Shown here: positions 7,601 to 16,736 of the stretch, in pieces
Numbering within the stretch: position 1 is the stretch's first letter
How the letters are laid out: each line of letters opens with the position of its first letter
Source: Anaerolineae bacterium
GTDB lineage: Bacteria; Chloroflexota; Anaerolineae; 4572-78; J111
Assembly: GCA_023151115.1 (NCBI GenBank)
Contig: JAKLJP010000017.1
Location: 62,001 to 126,000, forward strand
DNA length: 64,000 nucleotides
Reading direction: 5' to 3'
Made by a program: the position numbers and the translations under genes
The notes under the pieces: generated by a model
The model's database searches: none
What the model was told of the DNA's origin: nothing
The model's input: the letters and a program-made list of their open reading frames with translations, nothing else

Positions 7601-10348
7601 TCACCTGATGATAAAGCGATACTCACCAGCCTCAAGCTTATGAACTGAGCCGGTGATATCTTGCCCATTCATCATCATCTTACCCTCTTTCTGCGCGGGG
7701 AGATACACCGTTGCCGTAGTATTGGGCGGCACGACTACCGTCCACTCGAACGTATCATTGCCTAACTCCCACTGCGAAACCAACTCCCCATAAAGCGTCT
7801 TGAGTTTGCCGCCGGCATGGGTCAACCCGCCGCCGGGTTGGGGGCGCAGAATAATATGTTTGTAACCCGGCTGGGCCGGATCAATTTCGATACCCGCCAC
7901 GGTGCTGTAGAGCCAGGCCCCAATCGAGCCGTAGGCGTAATGATTGAATGAGTTCATCCCTGGATCCTGAAAGCCGTTCTCCTCGGTCCAGCCATCCCAA
8001 CGCTCCCAGATGGTAGTTGCCCCTTGCGTGACCGGATAGAGCCATGAAGGCCAGGTCTTCTGTTGAAGAAGCGCATAGGCAATATCGAGCCGGCCATTGT
8101 CGCTGAGCACATGCGGCAGATAAGGCGCGCCGACAAAGCCGGTGGACAGATGCATGCCGCGCCGTTCGATGTCGGCCACCAGTTCGGCGACGGCGAGCGG
8201 GCGCAGCGCCTCCGGCAGCAGGTCGAAGTGCAGGGCCAAAACATAGGCCGTTTGGGTCGGCGTGAAGAGATCGGTGTTGAAAACTTGCGAAGTGACCGGC
8301 CCGTAATCAACTGCCTTTAAGTTGCCCCGCGAAATCGCATCGGCCCGGTCCATCCTCTGCCGGACTTCGGAGGGCGGCGCGGCGGCAATGGGTAAGGGAC
8401 TGCCTTTCAAATAGCGGGCGGCAAAGGCTTCTTTTGTGTGAGCAAAGAGCGACTGATACTTGTTGGCATCGTCTTTCTTACCCAGTACAGCGGCAATCTG
8501 GGCCATCAGGTTGGCATCGTAAGCCAGGAAGGCCGTGCCGATCAGGTCACGTGGGGTGTTGGCGTTGATCGAGAGCCAGTCGCCAAAGCCGGGCCAGCCC
8601 TCGTATTCGGGCGCGCAGCGGATGTAGCCGGGACTTTCTTCGACAATGAACTGCATGAACTTGCTCATCAGCCCATAGTTATTTTCGAGGATGCGCCGGT
8701 CGCCGTAACAAAGGTAGAGGGTCCAGGGGCAGATAACCGCGGCGTCGGACCAGGCCGGGCCGCCATCACTCATAAAGGAGGTATCTACGCCAGGCACAAC
8801 CGGCGGGATGCTACCATCTTCGGTTTGGGCGTCGGCCACATCCTGCATCCAGCGGGTCAAAAAAGCGGCCACATCAAAGTTAAAGGCGGCGGTGCGGGCA
8901 AAAACCTGGATGTCGCCTGTCCAGCCCAACCGCTCGTCACGTTGGGGGCAGTCGGTGGGGATGTCAACAAAGTTGCCCTTTTGCCCCCAGACAATGTTAC
9001 TCTGCAACTGGTTAAGCAGTGGCTCTGAACACTCAAAGTGGCCGGTGGGAGTCATCTCGGAGTGGAGGACAATGCCGGTGATGGTGTCGCGGGTTACCGG
9101 GCCGGGGTAGCCCAGCAGTTCGACATAGCGAAAGCCGTGGAAGGTAAATTTGGGCTCCCAGGTTTCTTGGCCCTCGCCCTTAAAGGTGTAATAGTCGGTG
9201 GCTCGCGCGGTGCGCAGATTGGCCGTGTAGAGGGTCCCATCAGGGTTGAGGACTTCGGCAAAACGAAGCGTCGCGGTTGTGCCGGCCGGGGCGCTGCCTT
9301 TGAAACGGACGCGGCCGACCATATTCTGGCCCAGGTCGAAGATATATCTTTTTTTCTGCACATCACTCTTATCCACCGGCTCGCCGATAGGCTTCATTTC
9401 ATGGATGCGGCGCACGGTTGGTCCATTCGTGGCAACCAACAACATGCCCGGATCGGCAAAAAGCTCGACCCCCAGCCAGCGCCGGTCATCAAATCCCGGC
9501 GCATCCCAGCCGGGCAGTTCCAGGCGGGCGTCGTAGGCTTCACCCATGAGTAGATCATTTTCCAGCAGGGGGCCGAATTGGTGCTTCCAGGTGCGATCTG
9601 TAGCGACAACAACGGTGCGCCCGTCGGTTAAGGTAATTTCCATCTGAGCCAGCAGGCGAGGCCGGTCAACGTATTGCTGGCGGGAATGCCAGGCGACGTA
9701 ACCCACCGCCCAGCCATCGCCGAGGACAGCGCCAATGACATTCTCACCCTGGCGCAGCAGGGGCGTGACGTCGTAAACCTGGTACTGCACCCGTTGGCGA
9801 TAGTCGGTCCAGCCGGGGGTGAAAACATCCTCGCCAACCGGCTGGCCGTTGATAGAACACGCATAGAGGCCCAGGGCAGTCACATACAATCGCGCCGTTT
9901 TTATGTCGTTGTCAAGTTGAAAGGATTTGCGTAGATAGGGCGCGGGAATGGTGGTGTGCGGGCCGCCGGTTAGCGCCGCGCCAATCCACTCGCCTTGCCA
10001 ATCGCTCCGCTGCAACAACCCCAACTCAAACCAGGCCCGATCGCTGGCGCTGGCCTGGCCGGTCTCATCCCAGACGGTCACTTGCCAATAGACTCGCTGG
10101 CGTGATTCCAATTTCTGACCGGCGTAAGGAATATGGAGTGACTGATCCGACTCGATTTTGCCGCTGTCCCACAAATCGGCGTTGCCTTCGTGCAAGCGAT
10201 TCGGCTCACTGGCGGCCAAAATCCGGTAGGCAGTCTGCCGTGCGCCCCGCCGCTCGCTTTGCATCTGCCAACTGAGTCGAGGCGTGGTGATATCAATGCC
10301 CAGGGGGTTGGGGCGATATTCGCACTTGAGGTGAGTGATTGAGGTCAT
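7601..10348 (-). CDS. Alpha-L-rhamnosidase, GH78 family
   Basis: Glycoside hydrolase of 915 residues that would remove terminal alpha-L-rhamnose from glycosides or polysaccharides. It shows the GH78 order: N-terminal beta-sandwich domains (about 1-330), a central alpha/alpha-barrel with the signature DCPQRDERLGWTGD that carries the general acid, a MSDGGPAWSDA loop, and a C-terminal sandwich after WDGWTEENGF. No signal peptide is visible, so it is likely cytoplasmic and acts on imported oligosaccharides. The start at 10348 has AGGAG upstream; an upstream in-frame start lies in a palindromic element. It sits downstream of an ABC importer on the same strand, suggesting a rhamnoside-use locus. 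Confidence 0.93.
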   Translation of the reverse strand: MTSITHLKCEYRPNPLGIDITTPRLSWQMQSERRGARQTAYRILAASEPNRLHEGNADLWDSGKIESDQSLHIPYAGQKLESRQRVYWQVTVWDETGQASASDRAWFELGLLQRSDWQGEWIGAALTGGPHTTIPAPYLRKSFQLDNDIKTARLYVTALGLYACSINGQPVGEDVFTPGWTDYRQRVQYQVYDVTPLLRQGENVIGAVLGDGWAVGYVAWHSRQQYVDRPRLLAQMEITLTDGRTVVVATDRTWKHQFGPLLENDLLMGEAYDARLELPGWDAPGFDDRRWLGVELFADPGMLLVATNGPTVRRIHEMKPIGEPVDKSDVQKKRYIFDLGQNMVGRVRFKGSAPAGTTATLRFAEVLNPDGTLYTANLRTARATDYYTFKGEGQETWEPKFTFHGFRYVELLGYPGPVTRDTITGIVLHSEMTPTGHFECSEPLLNQLQSNIVWGQKGNFVDIPTDCPQRDERLGWTGDIQVFARTAAFNFDVAAFLTRWMQDVADAQTEDGSIPPVVPGVDTSFMSDGGPAWSDAAVICPWTLYLCYGDRRILENNYGLMSKFMQFIVEESPGYIRCAPEYEGWPGFGDWLSINANTPRDLIGTAFLAYDANLMAQIAAVLGKKDDANKYQSLFAHTKEAFAARYLKGSPLPIAAAPPSEVRQRMDRADAISRGNLKAVDYGPVTSQVFNTDLFTPTQTAYVLALHFDLLPEALRPLAVAELVADIERRGMHLSTGFVGAPYLPHVLSDNGRLDIAYALLQQKTWPSWLYPVTQGATTIWERWDGWTEENGFQDPGMNSFNHYAYGSIGAWLYSTVAGIEIDPAQPGYKHIILRPQPGGGLTHAGGKLKTLYGELVSQWELGNDTFEWTVVVPPNTTATVYLPAQKEGKMMMNGQDITGSVHKLEAGEYRFIIR

Positions 10349-10369
10349 AAAATCTCCTAAAAAATAAAC

Positions 10370-10427
10370 TTGTAGGACAAACTTTAGTTTGTCCAAACCG
10401 GGACAAGCTAACAGCTTGCCCTACAAA
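10370..10427. repeat. Palindromic element, GTAGGACAA family
   Basis: Double hairpin: GGACAAACTTTAGTTTGTCC followed by GGGACAAGCTAACAGCTTGCCC, enclosed by TGTAGG and CCTACA. A REP-like extragenic palindrome. From 10510 to 10550 the gap also carries an 8-base tandem motif of the CTACCTTG type. Confidence 0.75.
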
Positions 10428-10549
10428 ACTAGATCATTTTCATTCGCGGTGGCGTGCTCTGGCTTGTGAACACTTTTTAAGAGTGGACAGCGAAGTAGAC
10501 AGGGCGAATTATGCGACCCTGCGACTTTGCTACCTTGCTACCTTGCAGA

Positions 10550-11386
10550 TTAGCCTTTAATCGCGCCCTTCGTCATCCCCGAAACGAGCTGCCGCTGGAA
10601 GAAGATGAACACGATCAGGGGGATAATCGTGATGACGATCACGTTGGCGAAGAGCAGATTCCACTGCGAACTGAACTGGCTGATGAAGTTGAATAACGTC
10701 AGCGGCGCGGTGACGTTTTCCGCGCCGGGCAGGAAATAGAGCGGTCCCACAAAGTCGTTGAAGATGTTAACCGATGAGGTGACGACCACCGTCACAATGG
10801 CCGGCTGCAACAGCGGCAGAATGATGGAGAAGAACACGCGCAACGGCGACGCCCCATCCATGATGGCGGCCTCATCCAGCTCTCTGGGAATAGAGGCCAT
10901 AAACGCCCGGAAGATCAGGATGGCGAAAGGCATGGTGTAAGCAACCTCAACCAGAATCAGACCGAGGAGGGTCTTGTAAAGACCAAGCCACTGGAGCACA
11001 AAGATGGTTGGCACGACGGCCGGAGGGATGATCAGCCCCGCAAGCATGATCGAACTGACTACCGACGCCAGCGTATCGCTGCGGCGCTGCATTACAAAGG
11101 CGACGAGGGCGGAGAACAAGACAATCAGCGTCACCGAGCCAACAGTCAGAAGGGTGCTATTCCACAAGGCCAGAAGCATGCGGTTGTCGCCATAGACCAT
11201 AACCTCACGGATGTTTTGGAGCAATTGAAACTGGCTCGGCCAACTGAACTCGAAGAGGGCCGCCTCCTGGCGCGTCTTGGCCGCCGTCAACAAAATAAAA
11301 ATGAAGGGCACCACAAAGATGATGCTGATGATGACGAGCGTGGCCACGTCTCTCCCCACGCTCCCGATGAACTTGCCAACTTTCAT
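10550..11386 (-). CDS. Carbohydrate ABC transporter permease, MalG type
   Basis: Membrane subunit of 278 residues with about six transmembrane segments and the permease EAA-type loop ELDEAAIMDGASPLRVF, which contacts the ATPase. This is the MalG/LacG (CUT1) class, distinct from the YtfT/YjfF class of the first operon. It overlaps the MalF-type gene upstream by four bases (ATGA), so the two are translationally coupled. No ATPase gene is seen nearby; CUT1 systems often share an MsmK/UgpC-type ATPase encoded elsewhere. Confidence 0.92.
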   Translation of the reverse strand: MKVGKFIGSVGRDVATLVIISIIFVVPFIFILLTAAKTRQEAALFEFSWPSQFQLLQNIREVMVYGDNRMLLALWNSTLLTVGSVTLIVLFSALVAFVMQRRSDTLASVVSSIMLAGLIIPPAVVPTIFVLQWLGLYKTLLGLILVEVAYTMPFAILIFRAFMASIPRELDEAAIMDGASPLRVFFSIILPLLQPAIVTVVVTSSVNIFNDFVGPLYFLPGAENVTAPLTLFNFISQFSSQWNLLFANVIVITIIPLIVFIFFQRQLVSGMTKGAIKG

Positions 11387-12261
11387 AGCTCAAGCTCCAG
11401 CCGATGGAAAGACCGCATGAGCGGATAGACAATGATGGTGACCAGAATGAAGAGGACGACATTACCGGCGGTTGACAGGCCATAGAATCCCGCCTGGTAC
11501 TCCTTGTAAATCACCGAGGTGAGCACGTCGGAGGCGAAGCCCGGACCGCCACGAGTCATGGTCCAAATCAGGTCAAACGAGCGCAGCCCACCGATAAACG
11601 ACAGCAAGATGACGGTGAAGGTGGCGTTGCGGGCCAGTGGAACGATGATATAGCGAAACTTTACCCAAAGTCCGCCTTCAAGCCGCCCTGCATCAAAATA
11701 ATCCTCGGGGATTGACAGGATGCCCGCCATAAAGATCACTGTGGCGATGCCGACGCCCTTCCAGACATCCACCAGCGCCACCGAGTAGAGCGCAAGGGAG
11801 GGATTCCCCAACCAGTCCGGCTGCGGCAGCCCGAAGAAGCCGAGGGCGGTGTTGATCAGCCCTACGGAGGGCTGCATGAGCGTGGAGAAGGTGATGCCGA
11901 CGGCGACGGTGCTGACCAACACCGGGAAGAAGATGATGCTGCGGAGAAGTCCCTTGAACCGAATATTCGAGGTAAGCAGCATGGCCAGCGGCAGCGAGAT
12001 AATGACTTTGAGGCCGCTGGTCAGCACGGCATAAATGAGGGTATTGCGCAGCCCGGTCATGAGCATAGGATCGTTTAAGAAGGTAATGTAATTTTCGAGG
12101 CCGATGAACTCCGCGCTGAACAGCGTCCAGCGAGTCAGGCTGAAGTAGAACGCCAGCGCCGTCGGCACGATAAAAAAGACGCCGAACACAAGGGCTGCCG
12201 GAAGATAAAGCCAGTTGGGATAGGTGCGCAGGACTGCCCGCGGCCGCGCATGACTTGTCAT
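11383..12261 (-). CDS. Carbohydrate ABC transporter permease, MalF type
   Basis: Membrane subunit of 292 residues with six predicted segments and an EAA-type loop near IPEDYFDAGRLEGGLWVKF. It partners the MalG-type protein encoded directly downstream. It lies between the binding protein and the second permease, the usual CUT1 order. The ATG at 12261 follows a GAGG about ten bases upstream. The 84-base gap to the binding protein gene holds a palindromic element. Confidence 0.9.
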   Translation of the reverse strand: MTSHARPRAVLRTYPNWLYLPAALVFGVFFIVPTALAFYFSLTRWTLFSAEFIGLENYITFLNDPMLMTGLRNTLIYAVLTSGLKVIISLPLAMLLTSNIRFKGLLRSIIFFPVLVSTVAVGITFSTLMQPSVGLINTALGFFGLPQPDWLGNPSLALYSVALVDVWKGVGIATVIFMAGILSIPEDYFDAGRLEGGLWVKFRYIIVPLARNATFTVILLSFIGGLRSFDLIWTMTRGGPGFASDVLTSVIYKEYQAGFYGLSTAGNVVLFILVTIIVYPLMRSFHRLELEL

Positions 12262-12300
12262 ACAAGAACCTCGCTTTCAGCGGTGGAAGCTTCTTGCGTG

Positions 12301-12345
12301 CTTTGCCGGGGTCCAAAAGCTATGCTTTTGGACCCCATTTTCAAC
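12301..12345. repeat. Palindromic element, GTCCAAAAGC family
   Basis: Perfect 13-bp stem GGGGTCCAAAAGC (12308-12320) with GCTTTTGGACCCC (12324-12336) and a three-base loop. It is the same family as the hairpin at 198-226. In the transcript of this operon it forms a strong stem between the binding-protein and permease genes, where stems can stabilise the upstream message. Confidence 0.75.
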
Positions 12346-13725
12346 TTACCAGCCCGGCAGACCAAGCTGCTGCGCCTGCTTCTTAACATCCTCATCGTAG
12401 GCCGCGGCGGCCTCTTCGGGCGTCATCTGGCCGGTGCCGACGGCAACGCAGAGCTGCTCGAGCGTTGGCCCCTTGACCGGAGAGAGAAACTCCAGCGCAG
12501 GCGCGGATTTCCCAGAATCAATGTATGCAGCGACATCTTTCACCGCCGGCAGAACGCTATCGGGAAGCGTTGCGCCTTTGATAACGTACGGGCCTGTGGG
12601 CGCGACGGCGGCATTGAGCGCATCAACCCCGTCAGTTGAGGCGATGAAGCCCAGGAAATCCTTGGCCACCTCGAGGTTCGAGGTTGTTTTGGGGATGTAG
12701 GTAGCGGCGGGCATCCAGATGGTCGCGCCATTTTTGGCTGGGTCCGTCCCCGGCACGGCGAAGAAGCCGATGTCGTTGACCTGGTCGGGCGAGTTGGTGG
12801 CAATCGTTGACAGGGCAAAGGTCAGCATCGGGTAATGGGCGCCTTCGCCGTCGGCGAGCAGCTTCAAGCCTTGTTCAAATTTCGTGGTCGCGTAGTCCTT
12901 CTGCCACCACCCTTCGTCGAAGCCTTCTTTCAGGTAGGTAAAGCCGGCCATCGCCGCCGGAGTGGTGGCATATTTGGCCTTGTTGCCGGTGTAGTCCGCT
13001 GCGAAGGTTGGGTTGGCCTGCTCGACGTTGTAGTAGTCAGCCAGAACAAACAGTTGGGAAGTCCAGGTGTCGCCGAAGGTGGCAATGACCGGCGCGATAC
13101 CGGCTTCCTTGATCTTCTCGTTGTTCGCTTCAAACTCGGCCCATGTCGTGGGCACGCTTAGCCCAAGGTCGGCGTAGATCTTCTTGTTGTAGAGGATACC
13201 GCCGCCCATAGCCGTCTGGCTGGGCACACCAAAGACTCCCCCGTTCTGAGACACGGTGGGGAGAAACGACTCGACGATGTTGGCAATGAATGGCTCTTGC
13301 GAGAGGTCAACGAGGGTGTCGGACGGATTCAAAGCCTGGAGCAGCGAGCCGGAGTTGTACCAGAAGATGTCGGTCATTTCGCCGGTGGCCAGGCGTGTCT
13401 TGACGATGTTATCGCCTTCGGTGCCCCCCGGCCGGCTCTCGACATTGATGGTTACATTGGGGTGGAGGGCCATATAGGCCTCGGCCAGCGCTTTGGCCGT
13501 AGCCTGGTTGGCCTCGCTGTCGTCAACCAGGTAGGTCAGCGTGACGGGAGCGGCGGCTTCCTCGGCGGCAGCGGCTTCGGTCGGTTCAGCCACTTGGGGT
13601 TCGGTGACTGCTTCCGCCGGAGCCTCGGTGGGCGCAGCCGCTTGCTGGGGTTGCGCCGCGCCACAGGCGGCCAGGATCAGGCTCAATCCCAGCAGGATAA
13701 CCAGCAAAATTGTTTGTTTTTTCAT
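12346..13725 (-). CDS. Carbohydrate ABC transporter substrate-binding lipoprotein
   Basis: Extracellular solute-binding protein family 1 (MalE/UgpB-like), 459 residues. Signal peptide with lipobox LAACGA, then an Ala/Glu/Pro-rich tether to about residue 55, then the binding fold with motifs such as WAEFEANNEKIKEAGI and MPAATYIPKTTSNLEVAKDFL. It starts at ATG 13725 with AAGGAGGAG upstream. It is the first gene of a minus-strand operon with two CUT1 permeases and a GH78 rhamnosidase, so the likely ligand is a rhamnose-containing oligosaccharide (inference). Confidence 0.92.
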   Translation of the reverse strand: MKKQTILLVILLGLSLILAACGAAQPQQAAAPTEAPAEAVTEPQVAEPTEAAAAEEAAAPVTLTYLVDDSEANQATAKALAEAYMALHPNVTINVESRPGGTEGDNIVKTRLATGEMTDIFWYNSGSLLQALNPSDTLVDLSQEPFIANIVESFLPTVSQNGGVFGVPSQTAMGGGILYNKKIYADLGLSVPTTWAEFEANNEKIKEAGIAPVIATFGDTWTSQLFVLADYYNVEQANPTFAADYTGNKAKYATTPAAMAGFTYLKEGFDEGWWQKDYATTKFEQGLKLLADGEGAHYPMLTFALSTIATNSPDQVNDIGFFAVPGTDPAKNGATIWMPAATYIPKTTSNLEVAKDFLGFIASTDGVDALNAAVAPTGPYVIKGATLPDSVLPAVKDVAAYIDSGKSAPALEFLSPVKGPTLEQLCVAVGTGQMTPEEAAAAYDEDVKKQAQQLGLPGW

Positions 13726-14124
13726 TTCACTCCTCCTTGAGAGTATCAGTGACTATTAAAATTGAAATGAACCAGCTAATTAGAGGACCAGGCTATCATA
13801 GATTTTGAGAGGTTTGTCAAACAGGTGAAACTTTTGTATCATGTCAAAAGGCCAGCAGATACCGCCGCCCTCAACTCAAGGGCAAGGGAAATTTGCTTGC
13901 GCCTGCCTCAAGGAGATATCGCCGTCTGCCAGGATAGCCGGTATCTCCTTTTTTCATCCGAGATAGCCACACCAGATTTTTATCTTCCTAAACCTTTGCC
14001 TTGAACTTCAGGGGTAAAATTTAACCATCGGCGCCTCCTAAGAAAATAGTAGACAGTAGACGGTAGACGGTAGACAGGGAATTATGCGACTCTGCGACTT
14101 TGCTACCCTGTGCGCCACGCTTCA
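13726..14124. other. Intergenic region with hairpin and tandem repeats
   Basis: No gene is visible in these 399 bases. A nine-base stem AAGGAGATA (13910-13918) with TATCTCCTT (13942-13950) followed by Ts looks like a terminator for the plus strand, where no gene precedes it. Around 14048-14082 is a GTAGACAG/GTAGACGG tandem array, followed to about 14112 by a TGCGACTC-type array. Just before the binding protein start, TTGACA and TATGAT on the minus strand are only 14 bases apart, too close for a standard promoter. Confidence 0.5.
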
Positions 14125-15156
14125 TCAAAACGGGGCCGGTCCGGTGGATTCACGAATAATGAGGCGAGGCGAAACTCGTATCTCTTGACGAGGCCGGTCG
14201 GGGTCGCGCAGGCGAGCCAACAGCAGTTTAACCGCTTCTCGCCCTGATCTGGCGGCATCTTTAGAAACGGTGGTTAAGCGCGGCACTTGATATTTGGCCA
14301 TAGGAATGTCGTCGTAACTAACCAGGGACAGATCGGTGGGAATATGTAAATTTAGATCTGCGGCGGCTCGCAGCGCGCCCAGGGCGAGCAAATCATTGAT
14401 GGCGATCAAAGCGGTGGGGCGTGACGGGAGTCGTAAAAGCCGGAGGGCGGCTTGATACCCATCCTCGATGGTAGGACCACACAGGGCGATCAGCTCCTGG
14501 TCAAGCGGCAGACCGGCGGCCCGGAGGCTCTCCTGGTAGGGTTGCAGGCGATCTTCGGCCAGCTCTGGCAGCGCCACGCCGTAAATCAAGCCGATTCGCC
14601 GGTGCGACAACGACAGCAAATGATCCATCACCTCCGTCGTTACGGCCCGGTAATCAGACACCACGCAGTCAATATTATAATAATTACTTACTTCCACAAT
14701 GGGGAGCCGTCGTTTGAGCAGGTGGATTAATATTTTTTTGGCTTCTTCCGACTGCCCGATAAATGAACTGGCCAGAATCAGCCCATCAATGCGCCGGCGT
14801 GACAGGTCTTTAAAGATGTCTTCCCCGTACTTCAGGTCGAGGGCAATGCTGGAAAGCAAGAGATGATACCCTGAGGCGTGGGCCTCCTGCTCGACGCCCT
14901 CGGCATATTCCCAAAAGTGAGGATTGCGAATATCGGGGATGATGAGGCCAATGGTTTTGGTATCCCCTGAACTGAGCGCCTGGGCGCGGGCATCTGGCTC
15001 GTAACCAAGTTGCTGCACAGCTTCTAATACCCGTTGGCGCGTTTCTTCAGAGATAGGCACGCGACCATCGGCTGCCAGGCCATTCATCACATACGAAACC
15101 GTTGCGGTTGAGACACCGGCCAGGCGAGCGACATCAACTTGGGTGGGGCGTTTCAT
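14125..15156 (-). CDS. LacI-family transcriptional regulator
   Basis: Repressor of 343 residues. Residues 1-60 form the LacI DNA-binding headpiece (VDVARLAGVSTATVSYVMNG with the hinge helix around QQLGYEPDARAQAL), and the rest is a periplasmic-binding-like ligand domain ending in TTVSKDAARSGREAVKLL. It probably responds to a sugar and controls the adjacent transporter and rhamnosidase genes, and itself through the palindrome at 15221-15252. The ATG at 15156 has AAAGGTGA upstream. Confidence 0.92.
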   Translation of the reverse strand: MKRPTQVDVARLAGVSTATVSYVMNGLAADGRVPISEETRQRVLEAVQQLGYEPDARAQALSSGDTKTIGLIIPDIRNPHFWEYAEGVEQEAHASGYHLLLSSIALDLKYGEDIFKDLSRRRIDGLILASSFIGQSEEAKKILIHLLKRRLPIVEVSNYYNIDCVVSDYRAVTTEVMDHLLSLSHRRIGLIYGVALPELAEDRLQPYQESLRAAGLPLDQELIALCGPTIEDGYQAALRLLRLPSRPTALIAINDLLALGALRAAADLNLHIPTDLSLVSYDDIPMAKYQVPRLTTVSKDAARSGREAVKLLLARLRDPDRPRQEIRVSPRLIIRESTGPAPF

Positions 15157-15220
15157 TAATTTGTCACCTTTCGCTTCTTTACAGAAAAGGTGAAGCTAAA
15201 CTGAAAGAGGTTTAAGCCAT

Positions 15221-15252
15221 CACTTAAGCGCTTAAGCTTAAGCGCTTAAGTG
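15221..15252. promoter_or_regulatory. Double LacI-type operator palindrome
   Basis: A perfect 32-base palindrome made of two copies of CTTAAGCGCTTAAG (15223-15236 and 15237-15250) joined head to tail, flanked by CA and TG. LacI-family operators are palindromes with a central CG, and each half here has a central GCGC. It lies 65 bases upstream of the lacI-type start. Autoregulation is the simplest reading; no second copy was seen before the binding-protein gene. Confidence 0.75.
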
Positions 15253-15287
15253 ATTGGGGAACAATATATCACATGTTTTTTTAGCTG

Positions 15288-15677
15288 TCAAATCCCGCTT
15301 GTTGAGCGCGGTACAAGTTTGAGAGTCGTAGATCGCGCCTCAGCGGCCAGCATGGGGGCAACGTACTGGGGGTAGCGGTGGTACTTGGTGCGGTAGGCGG
15401 CATCAATCTTGTCATTGATGTCGGAGTCGGCTTCCTCCACGAAAGTGACATCTTTCTCGACGCCGCCGGCCCAGATCCGACCTTCGTGGCGATCCTGAGC
15501 GCCACGGAACCAGGCGGAGGTGCGCCCGTTAACGGATCGGATGTAGAGGTCGTCGCCGAGGCGGACGACCCAAATCGTCACCGGCTTGCGCAGCGTGCCG
15601 TCACGTCGGCGTGACGCGATCTGTAGCTCTTCGGCTGTTCCGATCTTGTTGAGTTCCTCACTCGTCCACGTGGTCAT
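15288..15677 (-). CDS. DUF2255 family protein
   Basis: Small soluble protein of 129 residues of the DUF2255 family, recognised by WTSEELNKIGTAEELQIASRR near the start and the YIRSVNGRTSAWFRGAQ stretch. The fold is expected to be a split beta-barrel related to flavin-binding proteins (family knowledge); the function is not established. It starts eleven bases behind the alcohol dehydrogenase stop with GAGGTGA as ribosome site, so the two are probably co-transcribed and may act on the same substrate or stress. Confidence 0.85.
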   Translation of the reverse strand: MTTWTSEELNKIGTAEELQIASRRRDGTLRKPVTIWVVRLGDDLYIRSVNGRTSAWFRGAQDRHEGRIWAGGVEKDVTFVEEADSDINDKIDAAYRTKYHRYPQYVAPMLAAEARSTTLKLVPRSTSGI

Positions 15678-15688
15678 GGGTTCTCACC

Positions 15689-16705
15689 TCACGGGCGCAG
15701 CAGCGTCTTGATCGCGCGGCGTTCATCCATCGCGCGGTAGCCCTCCGCCACCTGTTCCAGTGGCAGGGTCAAATCAAAGACCTTGCCGGGGTTAGTCTTT
15801 CGGCTCCAGATCAGGTCGATTAGTTCGGGCAGGTAGCGGCGCACTGGGGCAGGACCGCCGTGCAGGTGAACATGCGAGAAGAACAATTCCTCGCCGCGTA
15901 ACTCGACCCCATGCGGAACGCCGACGTAGGAGACATACCCACCCCTGCGAGTGGAGCGGATGGCCTGCATCATTGCTTCTTGCGTCCCAACGCACTCAAG
16001 CACCGAGTCAGCGCCGATTCCATTGGTCATGTCCATGATCCGCGCTATGCCCTCATCGCCGCGCTCGGTGACGATATCGGTCGCGCCAAACTCCAGCGCG
16101 AGTTGTTGCCGCGTTTCGTGACGGCTCATCGCAATGATGCGCTCGGCGCCCATCTGTTTTGCGGAGAGCACGCCAAGCAAGCCGACCGCGCCATCACCGA
16201 CGACCACGACGGTTGAGCCTGGTTTCACATTCGCCGCGTCGGCAGCGAACCAGCCGGTGCCCAGAACATCCGACGCGGTGAGCAGGCTTGGAATCAGATC
16301 GTTAGAGGGGATGCCCGGAGTCGGTACCAGCGTGCCGTCCGCGAGCGGCACACGCAACAGGGGCGCTTGCGCGGCGCTCATAAACTCCCGCTGCACACAG
16401 GATGAGTGGTAACCAAACTGGCAGTTGGGACAGGTATTGTCGGATGTGGCGAACGAGCCGACGACAAATTGGCCGGGCTTGATGTGCTTGACATCGCTTC
16501 CGACTTCCTCCACGATTCCAACGTACTCATGACCCATTGGCGTCGGCCCAGAGCTTGGCTCGATGCCACGATAGGGCCACAGGTCGGACCCACACACGCA
16601 GGTGGCCGAGACCCGGAGGATGGCGTCGGTCGGTTCGATGATCGTCGGATCGGGGCGCTCCTCGAAGCGCACGTCCCGAGGGCCGTAGAGCATGGTTGCT
16701 TTCAT
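15689..16705 (-). CDS. Zinc-dependent alcohol dehydrogenase, MDR family
   Basis: Medium-chain dehydrogenase/reductase of 338 residues. The catalytic zinc site is set by CGSD (Cys near residue 39) and GHEYVG, and a structural zinc-like set of cysteines appears in NTCPNCQFGYHSSCVQ. The nucleotide-binding fold is marked by VVVGDGAVGLLGVL. It would oxidise an alcohol or reduce an aldehyde with NAD(P)H in the cytoplasm. First gene of a pair with the DUF2255 protein, start supported by AAGGAG. Neighbouring genes suggest a reactive-aldehyde response. Confidence 0.9.
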   Translation of the reverse strand: MKATMLYGPRDVRFEERPDPTIIEPTDAILRVSATCVCGSDLWPYRGIEPSSGPTPMGHEYVGIVEEVGSDVKHIKPGQFVVGSFATSDNTCPNCQFGYHSSCVQREFMSAAQAPLLRVPLADGTLVPTPGIPSNDLIPSLLTASDVLGTGWFAADAANVKPGSTVVVVGDGAVGLLGVLSAKQMGAERIIAMSRHETRQQLALEFGATDIVTERGDEGIARIMDMTNGIGADSVLECVGTQEAMMQAIRSTRRGGYVSYVGVPHGVELRGEELFFSHVHLHGGPAPVRRYLPELIDLIWSRKTNPGKVFDLTLPLEQVAEGYRAMDERRAIKTLLRP

Positions 16706-16736
16706 GATTTATCTCCTTAAGAATATCAAAAATTTC

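Noticed and set aside
13910..13950. Hairpin with T run as terminator of the lacI-type gene
   Set aside because: The T run is on the plus strand, while the regulator gene is on the minus strand.
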